Origin: Paraburkholderia caffeinitolerans
Lineage (GTDB): Bacteria > Pseudomonadota > Gammaproteobacteria > Burkholderiales > Burkholderiaceae
Reading direction: 5' to 3'
Assembly (NCBI RefSeq): GCF_902859945.1
Contig: NZ_CADIKL010000049.1
Location: 1 to 55,738 of the forward strand
Length of the DNA: 55,738 bases
In this document: positions 43,920-52,670 of the stretch, piece after piece
Position numbering within the stretch: the stretch's first letter is position 1
How the letters are laid out: each line of letters begins with the position of its first letter
Position numbers and translations under genes: made by a program
The notes under the pieces: model-generated
Told to the model about the DNA's origin: nothing
Database searches by the model: none
What the model saw: the letters and a program-made list of their open reading frames with translations, nothing else

Positions 43920-44939
43920 TAAGTATTCCTATCTTTATAGAGCGCTATTTCGCCGCTTGACCAATGCAAACGTGCGAGTGAGTGCGACCGAAATGGAATC
44001 GAAAACCCGGCCTTTTGGAAGCACAAGTCTGTGCAAAAACACTAAAGGCGTCAGGCCAGCGGGGCGCAAGCGCATTTGCATAGCGCCAGGTGGTTAAAGT
44101 CAAGCTCAAGCGCGACGCGAGTTCATTGAACTGGTCCATGTCGAGAAGCGTGGCGATCAGATCACTCTTTCGGGCCGGTGGCATCGCGGCGATGCACGAA
44201 GGGTTGTCGATTCCCGGCGTAGGTTTTTTGCGGAGAAAGACATATGGCGTAGGTTCTCTCCCAACACGGGAAAAAACCTACGCCGGCATAGCCGACTCAA
44301 ACAGAGAAAGGTGAGCGGAGGCTAACTAACCCAGTACTTGGCACCCAACAGAACGCATTTTAAATCAATTACTTATATTTAAACCCAGCAAATCCGACCG
44401 CTCCTCATCGAGCCGAATATTACTTTTCTTTAATTCGTTCATTATTTTTTCTGATATGCGAAGAGGCAGCTGCAATCACGCCACGAAATTCTAAAAATCG
44501 CTTATTTCTCAATAACCTAATCGCAGATACCGGCGTTCATCCGAATGTCAATCTGACTACTCATTCTTTTCGAAGTAGTGAATTGCCTTTTCCCCTCAAG
44601 CCTGAATCTCGAAAGTTACGCCAAAACCTACACCGAATGGTCTTTCAATTGGTACGTCTTTCCGGCACCGAATCGCACTCTCATTGAGACCGCTCAGGCC
44701 AGCCCCCGTTGGGAATTGGTCGATGTGGTGTTGTATGGTTGGCGCAATGGCGGAACACAACGGAACTGATCCGCAAAAATCGCCAGGCCTTCCATCAGCA
44801 CTTCCGTAGAGTTCACCGGACAGCGACGTCGTCATATTACAACGCTCGCGGAACCACAACCCCCGATGAATTGCTTCCGCATGACGCGTTTGCCTTCATG
44901 AGCCGCAGCCACCTATTCCTTTATCGGTTCACCCAGGCA
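43920..44939. other. About 1 kb without a supported gene, partly AT-rich
   Basis: The stretch from the intron 2 5' end to the gntR remnant. A minus-strand frame (43945-44184, starting MPPARKSDLIATLLDMDQF) might be the exon carrying the introns, but its family is unknown. 44340-44640 is clearly AT-rich compared with the rest of the window and holds no frame of note. The inverted repeat at 44214-44286 lies inside. Confidence 0.45.
44214..44286. repeat. Perfect 16-bp inverted repeat with a 41-base spacer
   Basis: CCGGCGTAGGTTTTTT (44214-44229) and its exact complement AAAAAACCTACGCCGG (44271-44286). The word GGCGTAGGTT occurs once more inside the spacer (44247-44256). The outer arms look like ends of a tiny mobile element or a bidirectional terminator. 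Confidence 0.75.
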
Positions 44940-45250
44940 CCCAAAACTGCACGCCCCGCAGATGTTCGGTGCCGAACTGGACCACGTCGTCGATCGACGC
45001 GAGCGACGGCCGGAAGTCGTTGCGCGGCCGCATCGATTCCACGCGCGTGCCGGCGTTCTTGCGCCGCGACACGAGGCCCAGTCGCTGAAGCTCATTCAAC
45101 GCCGCACGGACGGTATGCCGGCTCGTCCCGTACTGATCCCGCAGTTCCAGCTCGGTGGGGCAAATACGCCCCCTACCGGAAGACGGCCCGATGTGATCGC
45201 TTCGGTGAAGGGAATCCCCATCCCTCCGGCATTTCCCTGAAAAGCGCAAA
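44940..45250 (-). pseudogene. GntR-family regulator, N-terminal fragment with frameshift
   Basis: The winged helix of a GntR regulator is seen as PTELELRDQYGTSRHTVRAA followed by LNELQRLGLVSRRKNAGTRV. Just upstream the frame is broken (the expected GIPFTEAITSGRLPVGG is in another frame). The chain stops after TEHLRGVQ, so the ligand-binding UTRA domain is missing. It may once have regulated the catabolic operon at 45619-54026, whose end lies about 370 bases away on the same strand. Confidence 0.8.
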
Positions 45251-45618
45251 CGCTTCCCGTTTGCAGGCGGCCCGCGGTGTGTCAGCCGAACCGTGCACGG
45301 CGTCTTGCCCTGCGCCCCTCGCTGCCCGCGCGGCCGGAACTCGGTCCCGATGGGGCGCGACTCTACGCGACAAGGGTTTGGAAGAGCGAAATGATTGTGT
45401 CACCGGCGAAGGCGGGTCAACGGGTCACTCATATTGCCGTCGCAGCGGCGACAGTTCTACAAAGCAGCCTAACGATCGGACGCGCAGTGCAGACTTCTGT
45501 TGCATGTGGGCTCGACTCCAGTCCTGATTTCCCGAACCTTTGGCGCACTCGCCGAAAACCTCTGTCTATTCCAGTATTGCGGTTGATCGAACACGTCTGG
45601 AAATTCAGCGACTCACAT
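45251..45618. other. About 370 bp without a supported gene
   Basis: Nothing recognisable in any frame; no terminator with a T-run was seen after the dioxygenase gene. Confidence 0.4.
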
Positions 45619-46581
45619 TTATCCCTCGACACCTGGTGCATCTACTTCTGTGTTGCGGACAAAGTCGTCCGGCACTTCCGGCCCCCACAGGTACAGCGAC
45701 TCTTCTGGAAGGAAGTTTCCGCTGGCCCAGGTGATACCGGCCGAGACGAAATCGATATTCGCCGAGTACTCGCAGAACGAGCCCCACGGATCCTGCACGT
45801 AATGAAAGTAGTTCGACCCAAGCACGTGTCGCCCCGTCCCCCATCCACGCACATAGCCTGCAGCCGCCATCTGCGCAGCGCCCTCGCCGACCCGGTCAAC
45901 GTTCTCGACATCCCACGACGAATGATGCCAGCCGCGACCGGCGCTTTTCGCGAAGGCGACCAGGTGATGATCGCAGCCGTGGGGCGCATGCGTGAACGCG
46001 ATCAGATTCATGGACCGGTCCGAAAGCCGCAACCCGATAGCCCGCTCGTAGAAATCGACGGCGCGCAGCACATCAGATGTGAACAGTAGTACATGCGAGA
46101 GTCTACGCGGCCGGACGGGCGCGGTCGCTGACCGGGTGGAGGCGCCGCGCTCATTCGCAACCCCTCCGCTGTGCACGTGCCGGTCCTTCGAATCCGGTGT
46201 GGTCTTCGGACCCGGTTTGACCTGAATGAGATTGCCATCGGGATCGTGAAACCAGATGCCCGACGGGTCCACTCCTGCGGGCGCGGTGCAAATCGCGCCT
46301 CCCGCCACCTCGACCTGATCGCGTAGCGCGACAACGTCCGAATCGAAGCAGTTGAAGCTCAGATACGCGAGCCGCTTACGGGCCGAAGGCAAAATGCGCG
46401 CCCAGCGATGGCCGTCGACCGCGTACAGGTCGAGCGCCTCGTTCCGCTCGCCCGTGCGTTTGACCTCCAGACCGAACGTGTCGAAGAAACGTTCGGCATC
46501 GGCCACCGACGGCACTTCGAGGGCAAAATGATCGATCGAATGCACGGCGGCCCGCGGCTTCGCCAAATTGAAATCGTTCAC
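45619..46581 (-). CDS. Extradiol ring-cleavage dioxygenase, VOC type, 320 aa
   Basis: Two VOC modules as in catechol 2,3-dioxygenase/BphC: the first starts AAVHSIDHFALEVPSVADAE, the second RLSHVLLFTSDVLRAVDFYE. Iron ligands expected in the second are H163 (L-S-H-V), one of H219/H220 (GRGWHHSSWDVENVD) and E271 (DPWGSFCEYSANID). This is the meta-cleavage step on a catechol-like product of the operon's FAD monooxygenase. It is the last intact gene of the seven-gene minus-strand run; 60 bases separate it from the FAH gene. Substrate unknown. Confidence 0.9.
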   Translation of the reverse strand: MNDFNLAKPRAAVHSIDHFALEVPSVADAERFFDTFGLEVKRTGERNEALDLYAVDGHRWARILPSARKRLAYLSFNCFDSDVVALRDQVEVAGGAICTAPAGVDPSGIWFHDPDGNLIQVKPGPKTTPDSKDRHVHSGGVANERGASTRSATAPVRPRRLSHVLLFTSDVLRAVDFYERAIGLRLSDRSMNLIAFTHAPHGCDHHLVAFAKSAGRGWHHSSWDVENVDRVGEGAAQMAAAGYVRGWGTGRHVLGSNYFHYVQDPWGSFCEYSANIDFVSAGITWASGNFLPEESLYLWGPEVPDDFVRNTEVDAPGVEG

Positions 46582-46641
46582 ATCAATCTCCCGATATCGA
46601 CTGGCCGGCCTCCCGGCCGGCCGTCACTCGTTGCGCCAACG

Positions 46642-47484
46642 TCATGCCGCCGGTTCGTCGACGATCGCGTTTCGTAGCGTGCCTATGCCTTCGACGCTCA
46701 CTTCGCACACGTCGCCCGCTCGCATCAGGAGTTTCGGTTCGCGGGCCCAGCCTATCCCGGAAGGTGTGCCCGAGACGATGACATCGCCGGCCTCAAGCGT
46801 GATTGCTTCGCTGACGATGCTGATGAGCGATGCGACATCGAAAATCATCTGATCGGAATTCGCCGACTGAACCACTTCGCCATTCAAGCGCGTTTCCAGA
46901 CGCAGCCCGCTGGCCCCGGGCGGCAGTTCGTCGGCGGTCACGAGATCCGGCCCGAAAGCGCCTGTTCCGTCGAAATTCTTCCCCAACGTCCATTGCGGCG
47001 CCTTGAACTGATATTCGCGCACCGAACCATCGTTGAAGAGCGCGTATCCCGCCACGTGCGACAACGCATCCGCGCTGGCGATGTGACGGCCGCCCTTGCC
47101 GAGCACGACGGCGATTTCACCCTCGTAGTCGAGCGAATCCGAAACGCGCGGACGGACCATCGGTTGTTCGTGCGCGATCAAGCTGGTGTTAACGCGGAAG
47201 AACAGCGTCGGATAATCGGGTTGATCGTACCGGCTTTCCTTTGTGTGGTCGGCATAGTTCAACCCGACGCAGATGATCTTCGGTGGCTGGCGCAGCGGCG
47301 GCAGCCAAGTGACCGTATCGGGATCGACGATCTGTGCAGAGGCCACGGCCCGCCCGTACTCGACGAGATCGACACCGCGCGCGAGCAGCGATTCGAGGCT
47401 TTCGTCACCAACCACGCGAATCTGCCCTGCCTCGCGCACACCCAGCCACGATTTTCCGTCCTTCATGAATGAAACAAAACGCAT
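46642..47484 (-). CDS. Fumarylacetoacetate-hydrolase family protein, 280 aa
   Basis: KIICVGLNYADHTKES is the family entry motif, and the metal-binding carboxylates are in SDSLDYEGEIAVVLGKGG (E-x-E) with a later D in APQWTLGKNFDGTGAFGP. Members hydrolyse C-C bonds or decarboxylate or hydrate dienoates after meta-cleavage, fitting its place next to the extradiol dioxygenase. The start is ATG 47484 with GGAGG upstream. It is preceded by the esterase gene with a 60-base gap. Confidence 0.9.
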   Translation of the reverse strand: MRFVSFMKDGKSWLGVREAGQIRVVGDESLESLLARGVDLVEYGRAVASAQIVDPDTVTWLPPLRQPPKIICVGLNYADHTKESRYDQPDYPTLFFRVNTSLIAHEQPMVRPRVSDSLDYEGEIAVVLGKGGRHIASADALSHVAGYALFNDGSVREYQFKAPQWTLGKNFDGTGAFGPDLVTADELPPGASGLRLETRLNGEVVQSANSDQMIFDVASLISIVSEAITLEAGDVIVSGTPSGIGWAREPKLLMRAGDVCEVSVEGIGTLRNAIVDEPAA

Positions 47485-47543
47485 GCAAACCTCCAAGACT
47501 ACTGAATAACTGGAACAGGATGCGTGCCGGACTACCCGGCACG

Positions 47544-48524
47544 TCACGATTGAGTCGATTGCGCACGAAGCAACCGGGCGAATTCCCGGCAAATCAGGTC
47601 ATTGGCCCGCCGGGCAGATGCCGACACCTCAAAAAAGCCAAAGAACGGATGAAACATGTCGTCGAATTGCAGCAGACGCACGCCCACTCCCGCATCGGTC
47701 AGACAGCGGGCATACGTGCGTCCCTCTTCACAAAGCGCATCGTGCCCAGCCACAGCAATGATCGCGGGCGGCAGGCCCGTATGGCACACAGCGCGCAACG
47801 GCGATGGCGGGCTTTGCGTGGCCTCCTCCCTGCGCTCGCCCATGTAGAGTCGAACGATGTCCTCCAAGTCCGCCGTACCCAGCATCGGGAAGTCGCGGTT
47901 TCTTGCCTTCAGCGCAGCCACGTCACGCGCCATGTCGACACCGGGCACGACCAGCAACTGGGCCGCCAGCGCATACGCCCTGTCGCGCAACGCCTGGACT
48001 GCCGACGCGGCCAGGTTGCCACCGGCGCTTTCCCCCGCCACCGCTACGCAGCTTGTGTCGCCGCCCAGCGATGCGGCGTGGTGGAACGCCCAGAGCGTTG
48101 CGGTCAGTGCATCGTCGTGCGCGGCCGGATACGGATGCTCTGGCGCGAGACGGTAGTCCACCGAGATGATCACCGCTTCGACATCGCGACACAACTTGCG
48201 CGCGATGTCGTCCATCAACTCAACACTGCCGAGGACGAAGCCGCCGCCATGAAAGAAAACGACCGTCGGCAGCTTGCCTGTCTTCAATGGACGATAGACG
48301 CGAACGGGTACGCACGAGCCTTCGTGATGGCCCATCACGTCCTCGAACGATCCGATCTGTGGCAGCGTCGTGCGTTCGCGCGCCGCCATGATCGTGCCGC
48401 GCATGCGCTCCCTGGCTTGCGCGGGGGTACCCGAAAACGGCGGCGGCACGCCGCGCGACTTCATCGCCGCCACCACCGCGGCCAGTTCCGGGTCGAGCGG
48501 GCACGCTTCGTGAGCTGAATTCAC
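47544..48524 (-). CDS. Alpha/beta hydrolase, hormone-sensitive-lipase type esterase, 326 aa
   Basis: FFHGGGFVLGS (H-G-G-G at 92-95) is the oxyanion hole; the nucleophile is S166 in VAGESAGGNLAAS. The acid and base are in IAVAGHDALCEEG and FDDMFHPFFGF. The family splits short esters or amides of aromatic and alicyclic compounds. The GTG start overlaps the amidohydrolase stop (GTGA), showing translational coupling. Confidence 0.92.
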   Translation of the reverse strand: MNSAHEACPLDPELAAVVAAMKSRGVPPPFSGTPAQARERMRGTIMAARERTTLPQIGSFEDVMGHHEGSCVPVRVYRPLKTGKLPTVVFFHGGGFVLGSVELMDDIARKLCRDVEAVIISVDYRLAPEHPYPAAHDDALTATLWAFHHAASLGGDTSCVAVAGESAGGNLAASAVQALRDRAYALAAQLLVVPGVDMARDVAALKARNRDFPMLGTADLEDIVRLYMGERREEATQSPPSPLRAVCHTGLPPAIIAVAGHDALCEEGRTYARCLTDAGVGVRLLQFDDMFHPFFGFFEVSASARRANDLICREFARLLRAQSTQS

Positions 48525-49861
48525 GCTTCCCCTCCGAGCACATGGTCCTGCGACGCCTGTGCGCGCCGCCGGAGCGCATCCACATCAATGCAGGTCATCC
48601 GCCCCTGCCGCTTGACGGGCCGCCCCGCGACGAACACGGTATCCACGTTGCCCGCGTGAGCGGCAAGCACGACTGCGCCGATCGCGTCCGAAACCGGTGT
48701 GAGGTTCAGGTCGTCGCGGCGAATCATGATGACGTCGGCCTGCTTGCCCGGCGTAAGCGAGCCGATCCTGCGATCGAGCCCTGTCGCCCGCGCGCCCGCC
48801 ACGGTCGCAAACTCGAGCACGTCGCGCAACGTGATCGTTTCCGGTGCACCGGTCGTTCGCGAGTGTCCGCCGCCCATCCATGAGCGATAGTGAGCAAAGG
48901 CATGGCGCATCTGCGTGAACATGTCGCCGCAGCATTTCGTTTCCGTATCCCCGCTCAGGCTGGGTCGGATGCCCACCGCGAGCATGCGATCGAGCGGCAA
49001 GTCGCCAATGCCCTGGGCGTTGAGCTCGCAGTGAACGCCCAGTGAAGCGCTGACACCCGCATCCGCCATCATCGCAATCTCGTCCACGCCGCTGCAGCAG
49101 CAGTGAACGAAGGTCAGGTCTTCGCCCAGCACGCCCGCGTCGTGCATCTGCGCGATGCCTCTCACGGTCGCATTGCGTGCATAGGCCCCCATATGGATCG
49201 TCGAACGAATCGACAACTCGCGCGCAAGGCGCAGGTCCTGGAGCCATACGTCACGCTGCGCCATCTCCGGGCCGCGCGCGGCCATGGCCAGGGTCAGCAA
49301 CTGATCGTCGGAGGAAAAGTATTCGACTTTCAAGCGACGGATATCCTCGGGATGCCCGCGCGCGCTATCGAACATCCAGGCGGCGCCGTCGATCAATGGC
49401 CAACCGTGCGCAAATACGGCGCGTATTCCGGAATCACGCAGGCCGGCAATCGCAGCATCGGCGTGGTCGGGACTGTTCTGGACGTGCGACCAGTCCAGCA
49501 TCGTCGTGATGCCGCTATCCAGCGCAGAAACGGCGCCCAGCAGCGTGCCGGCATACACGTCTTCGGGCCTGAACCCCGCGCCGCGCGGGCCCAGCATCTC
49601 GGCGAAGTAGATCTGCGGGTCGATATCCGCGTAGCGATGGCGCATGCAGCTTTGCCAAGTGTGCCGGTGCGTATCGACGAATCCCGGAAGCACGATCATG
49701 TTGCCGGCGTCGATACGTTCGGCATGGGGCGCTTCCAGCTTCGGTGCCACTGCAACGATGCGCCCGTCTTCCATGAGTACGTCGCCGACGCGCAAATCGC
49801 CTATAGCGGGGTCCATGCTCAACACCCACCCGCCGGCCAGCAAGGTCTGCCGCGCGATCAT
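48521..49861 (-). CDS. Amidohydrolase of the chlorohydrolase/deaminase group, 446 aa
   Basis: The metal ligands of a type III amidohydrolase are seen: H65 and H67 (GFVDTHRHTWQS), a later H in RSTIHMGAYA, H in LGVHCELNAQ and D in LSGDTETKC. The closing GSLTPGKQADVIMI is the family's end signature. TrzN/AtzA-like and cytosine/guanine deaminase-like members cut amine or halogen groups from N-heterocycles, so the operon's substrate may be an aminated ring; this is inference. The ATG (49861) overlaps the stop of the monooxygenase gene by four bases. Confidence 0.88.
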   Translation of the reverse strand: MIARQTLLAGGWVLSMDPAIGDLRVGDVLMEDGRIVAVAPKLEAPHAERIDAGNMIVLPGFVDTHRHTWQSCMRHRYADIDPQIYFAEMLGPRGAGFRPEDVYAGTLLGAVSALDSGITTMLDWSHVQNSPDHADAAIAGLRDSGIRAVFAHGWPLIDGAAWMFDSARGHPEDIRRLKVEYFSSDDQLLTLAMAARGPEMAQRDVWLQDLRLARELSIRSTIHMGAYARNATVRGIAQMHDAGVLGEDLTFVHCCCSGVDEIAMMADAGVSASLGVHCELNAQGIGDLPLDRMLAVGIRPSLSGDTETKCCGDMFTQMRHAFAHYRSWMGGGHSRTTGAPETITLRDVLEFATVAGARATGLDRRIGSLTPGKQADVIMIRRDDLNLTPVSDAIGAVVLAAHAGNVDTVFVAGRPVKRQGRMTCIDVDALRRRAQASQDHVLGGEA

Positions 49862-51414
49862 TGGACCGACTCCCGCAACGATGCCTCCACGCACTGAAAC
49901 GCCGCGTGCGTGGCCGGTCCCTCCAGCCACTTGCGCAACTGATTCCAGAGCGCTTGCGACTCGCCGACCTCGGACGACGCCCACGCCACGTAGGCATCCG
50001 GCCGGATCAAGATCCCTTTCACACCATCCATCTGCGACGGAACCCGCGCAAGACGCGCCTGAACGACGTCCACCGGCAATCCACATGTGGCGATCGGCGC
50101 AAACTGGGCGCTCTCGCCCTCCAGATCCAGCAGAACGAAGCGTCGGCTGCGCAGCAGTTCGGTGCCGCTCGCCGACCGGCCGTCGAGCATCACGACGTCG
50201 AAGTCGGGCAACCGGTGCCCCGTTAGTGGATGACTCGCTGCATCGCAGGGGTAGGGAAACTCAAGCCCGCTCAGTTCGCGCACGAGTTTGCTTTGCACCT
50301 CGGGCAGCCCGACGATGTGTTGCGCGAGACGACGCTTGAGCGTTACCGCATCCGGTTCGAAGTTGAACTGCAGCGCGCACTGCGCCTTTACGCTTTCGAG
50401 CAGCGCCCGCATGACCGGCAAACGTTCCGCGTCGTAGGTGTTCAAGATCGATTCTTCTGCAGTGCCATTGATCACGGCAGTGAGTTTCCAGCCCAGATTG
50501 AAGGCGTCCTGCAGGCAGAAGTTCATGCCGACCCCGCTGGCTGGATAGTGAATCCGCGCGGACTCGCCGACCAGCATGATGCGCCGCGACCGAAAGGTCG
50601 GCACACTGCGCATCGTGTCGTCGAAGCGCGACGCCCAGTGCAGCCGCTCGATGCCGTAGTCGGTGCCGTGGATATCGCGCAGGCACTGACGAATCTCCTC
50701 GACATCGACGGGCTCGTCTTTCGGTGCGTGGCGCCGGTCGCGATGAACGATGTTGAAACGCGTAATGCCGGAGCCGAATGCGTACCCGCGCGCCCAGCCC
50801 ATTTCGTTGTTGACGTCGGCACGCTTGCCGGGCCAGGGGGCATCCAGAATCGTATCGACTGCGATCCCGCGGAAAGTGCCGGAGTGGCCGTCGAACGGGA
50901 TGCCGGCTTTCGTGCGTATGAGGCTCCGTCCGCCATCGGCGCCGATCAGGTAGTGCGCCTGATAGGTCCGGGTGTTGCCCTCGGCGTCGGCGGCATCGAC
51001 CTCGACACCTTCCTCGTCCTGCCGCAGGGCGCGCACTTCCTCGCCTTGGCGTATTTCCACGCCGCATTCCTGCGCCCACGCCCAGAGTATTTCCTCGGTC
51101 TGGTTCTGCGGAAGGCCCAGCGTGAACCCGAAACGCGATTCCAGGTACCGCCACTGAATTCCCGGAAAGCCGGCCCAGATATGCGCACGGCGAAACGGAT
51201 AATCGACGATCGTCCGCGTGCGCTCGATAAAGCGGTCCGCAATGCCACGTGCGTCGAACAACTCCAGCACGCGTGGCAAAATCGTGCCCGCACGGGACTG
51301 GACACCTCCAGTCCGGCGTTCGAGCACGAGCGTCCGCACGCCTGCCCCAGCCAGTTCGGCTGCCACCGTAAGGCCGGAAGGCCCCCCTCCCACGACAATG
51401 ACGTCCCACAGCAT
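49858..51414 (-). CDS. FAD-dependent aromatic hydroxylase, PheA/TfdB/MhpA type, 518 aa
   Basis: The Rossmann start WDVIVVGGGPSGLTVAAELA (G-x-G-x-x-G) and the second site YLIGADGGRSLIRTKAGIPF (D-G) are canonical. The usual G-D-A-A-H of the flavin ribityl site reads VGESARIHYPASGVGMNF, so D has become E and A-H has become R-I. A C-terminal thioredoxin-like domain follows (FVLLDLEGESAQFAPIATC). It would hydroxylate the ring before meta-cleavage. Start ATG 51414 with GGAGAAG upstream; the frame could extend to 51486 but the motif fits the inner start. Confidence 0.9.
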   Translation of the reverse strand: MLWDVIVVGGGPSGLTVAAELAGAGVRTLVLERRTGGVQSRAGTILPRVLELFDARGIADRFIERTRTIVDYPFRRAHIWAGFPGIQWRYLESRFGFTLGLPQNQTEEILWAWAQECGVEIRQGEEVRALRQDEEGVEVDAADAEGNTRTYQAHYLIGADGGRSLIRTKAGIPFDGHSGTFRGIAVDTILDAPWPGKRADVNNEMGWARGYAFGSGITRFNIVHRDRRHAPKDEPVDVEEIRQCLRDIHGTDYGIERLHWASRFDDTMRSVPTFRSRRIMLVGESARIHYPASGVGMNFCLQDAFNLGWKLTAVINGTAEESILNTYDAERLPVMRALLESVKAQCALQFNFEPDAVTLKRRLAQHIVGLPEVQSKLVRELSGLEFPYPCDAASHPLTGHRLPDFDVVMLDGRSASGTELLRSRRFVLLDLEGESAQFAPIATCGLPVDVVQARLARVPSQMDGVKGILIRPDAYVAWASSEVGESQALWNQLRKWLEGPATHAAFQCVEASLRESVQ

Positions 51415-51506
51415 CCCGCTTCTCCAGTCAAAAACAATGAGTCCAGCCCGAGGTCGCGCGGTATGCGATTCAGACAGCTCTCGCACCCGCGGCCACCGTC
51501 GGGTCG

Positions 51507-52574
51507 CTAAAACAAATGGGTCACGCCCACTTCAAACTCCACCTGCCGCGAGGTGCTGGCCGGAGCCTGGTTGCGCATGACCGCGTGCTGCCCGCTGCCG
51601 GCCATCTGAAACACGCTCAGCACATAGAGGCTCGTACGCTTCGAGAGCGCGTAGTCGACATGCGCGTGAAACTGATTCCACTTGTACGAATCCAGGGTGG
51701 TGTACGAATACCCCCCACCCACGCGCGTACTCGGGGTGATGTACTTGTGGGCACCGACATCAACCGTCTGCGCGTTCTCCGTTTCGCCCACCGCCTTCAG
51801 ATGCGTGAAGCTGTAGTTGCCCATCACGCGATAGCTGTCCCCGCTGTAGGCAAGGCCGACCGTCGCGGTGTTCTGCGACTGACTGATCGTCAAGGCGGGT
51901 TTGGCAGCAAAGTTGATCCCGTATAGTTCCGGGACGCCGAGACGCGTATATGGCGCGTAGGGAACGCCATTCACGGACTCCGCGACCACCACCGACTGAA
52001 AGCCACCGCTGACGAAACTCACTTCGGCGCCCACGGCACGCCCGGTATTGGTCGTGGAGCCCGCCTGTCCGAATCCGTACATGGCGCCAAACTGCAACAC
52101 ACCGCCGTAGAGCGGCGACTTGTATTTCACGAGATTGTTCAGCGCATTGCCTACCGTTCTGTCCAGGTTCCCCGGGTGGGTTGCGAGCAGCGACGTATAG
52201 CGCTCCGATGTATAGGGAACCAGGTCGGCCAGCAGGTCGTACATCGATCCGAGCGTGATCGTTCCCAGCCTGTTCGACTTCAGGCCGACATAGCTTTCGA
52301 AGGGCGTGCTCGTCCCGTTATTGATGAACGCATACTGGCTGAGTCGGAAGAATGCCGACGAATCGCTATCGAGCTGTTCGACGCCGGACAGCAGCCAGAA
52401 CGGCACCGCATGGGTTCCGTTAATCTGAACCTGGGCGTGTCCCGCGCCTGCGTTGTTCGTGTAGGCGATGCCGGTGCCGAGCAGGCCGCCCAGCGTTACG
52501 CTGGACTGAGCGGTTGCCACAACCGGGAATGCCACGAACACCCCCACGCCCGCCAATGATCTCCAGAGCCTCAC
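51507..52574 (-). CDS. Gram-negative porin, 355 aa
   Basis: The GTG at 52574 has GGAGGAGAG five bases upstream and starts a signal peptide (RLWRSLAGVGVFVAFPVVATA, cleavage before QSSVTLGG). The mature chain alternates beta strands and includes YVGLKSNRLGTITLGSMYDL and NLVKYKSPLYGGVLQFGAMY, ending SRQVEFEVGVTHLF with the C-terminal Phe needed for outer-membrane insertion. It is of the Burkholderia trimeric porin group and probably imports the aromatic substrate. It lies between the MFS and monooxygenase genes of the operon. Confidence 0.92.
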   Translation of the reverse strand: MRLWRSLAGVGVFVAFPVVATAQSSVTLGGLLGTGIAYTNNAGAGHAQVQINGTHAVPFWLLSGVEQLDSDSSAFFRLSQYAFINNGTSTPFESYVGLKSNRLGTITLGSMYDLLADLVPYTSERYTSLLATHPGNLDRTVGNALNNLVKYKSPLYGGVLQFGAMYGFGQAGSTTNTGRAVGAEVSFVSGGFQSVVVAESVNGVPYAPYTRLGVPELYGINFAAKPALTISQSQNTATVGLAYSGDSYRVMGNYSFTHLKAVGETENAQTVDVGAHKYITPSTRVGGGYSYTTLDSYKWNQFHAHVDYALSKRTSLYVLSVFQMAGSGQHAVMRNQAPASTSRQVEFEVGVTHLF

Positions 52575-52670
52575 GTCTCTCCTCCATTTCATTCACGATC
52601 TCCCGCATTATTTTTTTGTAGTCCGAATTAAATATCCTGATGCACATCCGCAGCGGCCCACTTCAGTGAT

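Noticed and set aside
43945..44184. Minus-strand 79-codon frame upstream of intron 2 as an interrupted host gene
   Set aside because: No homology recognised and no continuation found after the introns, so the exon idea cannot be supported.
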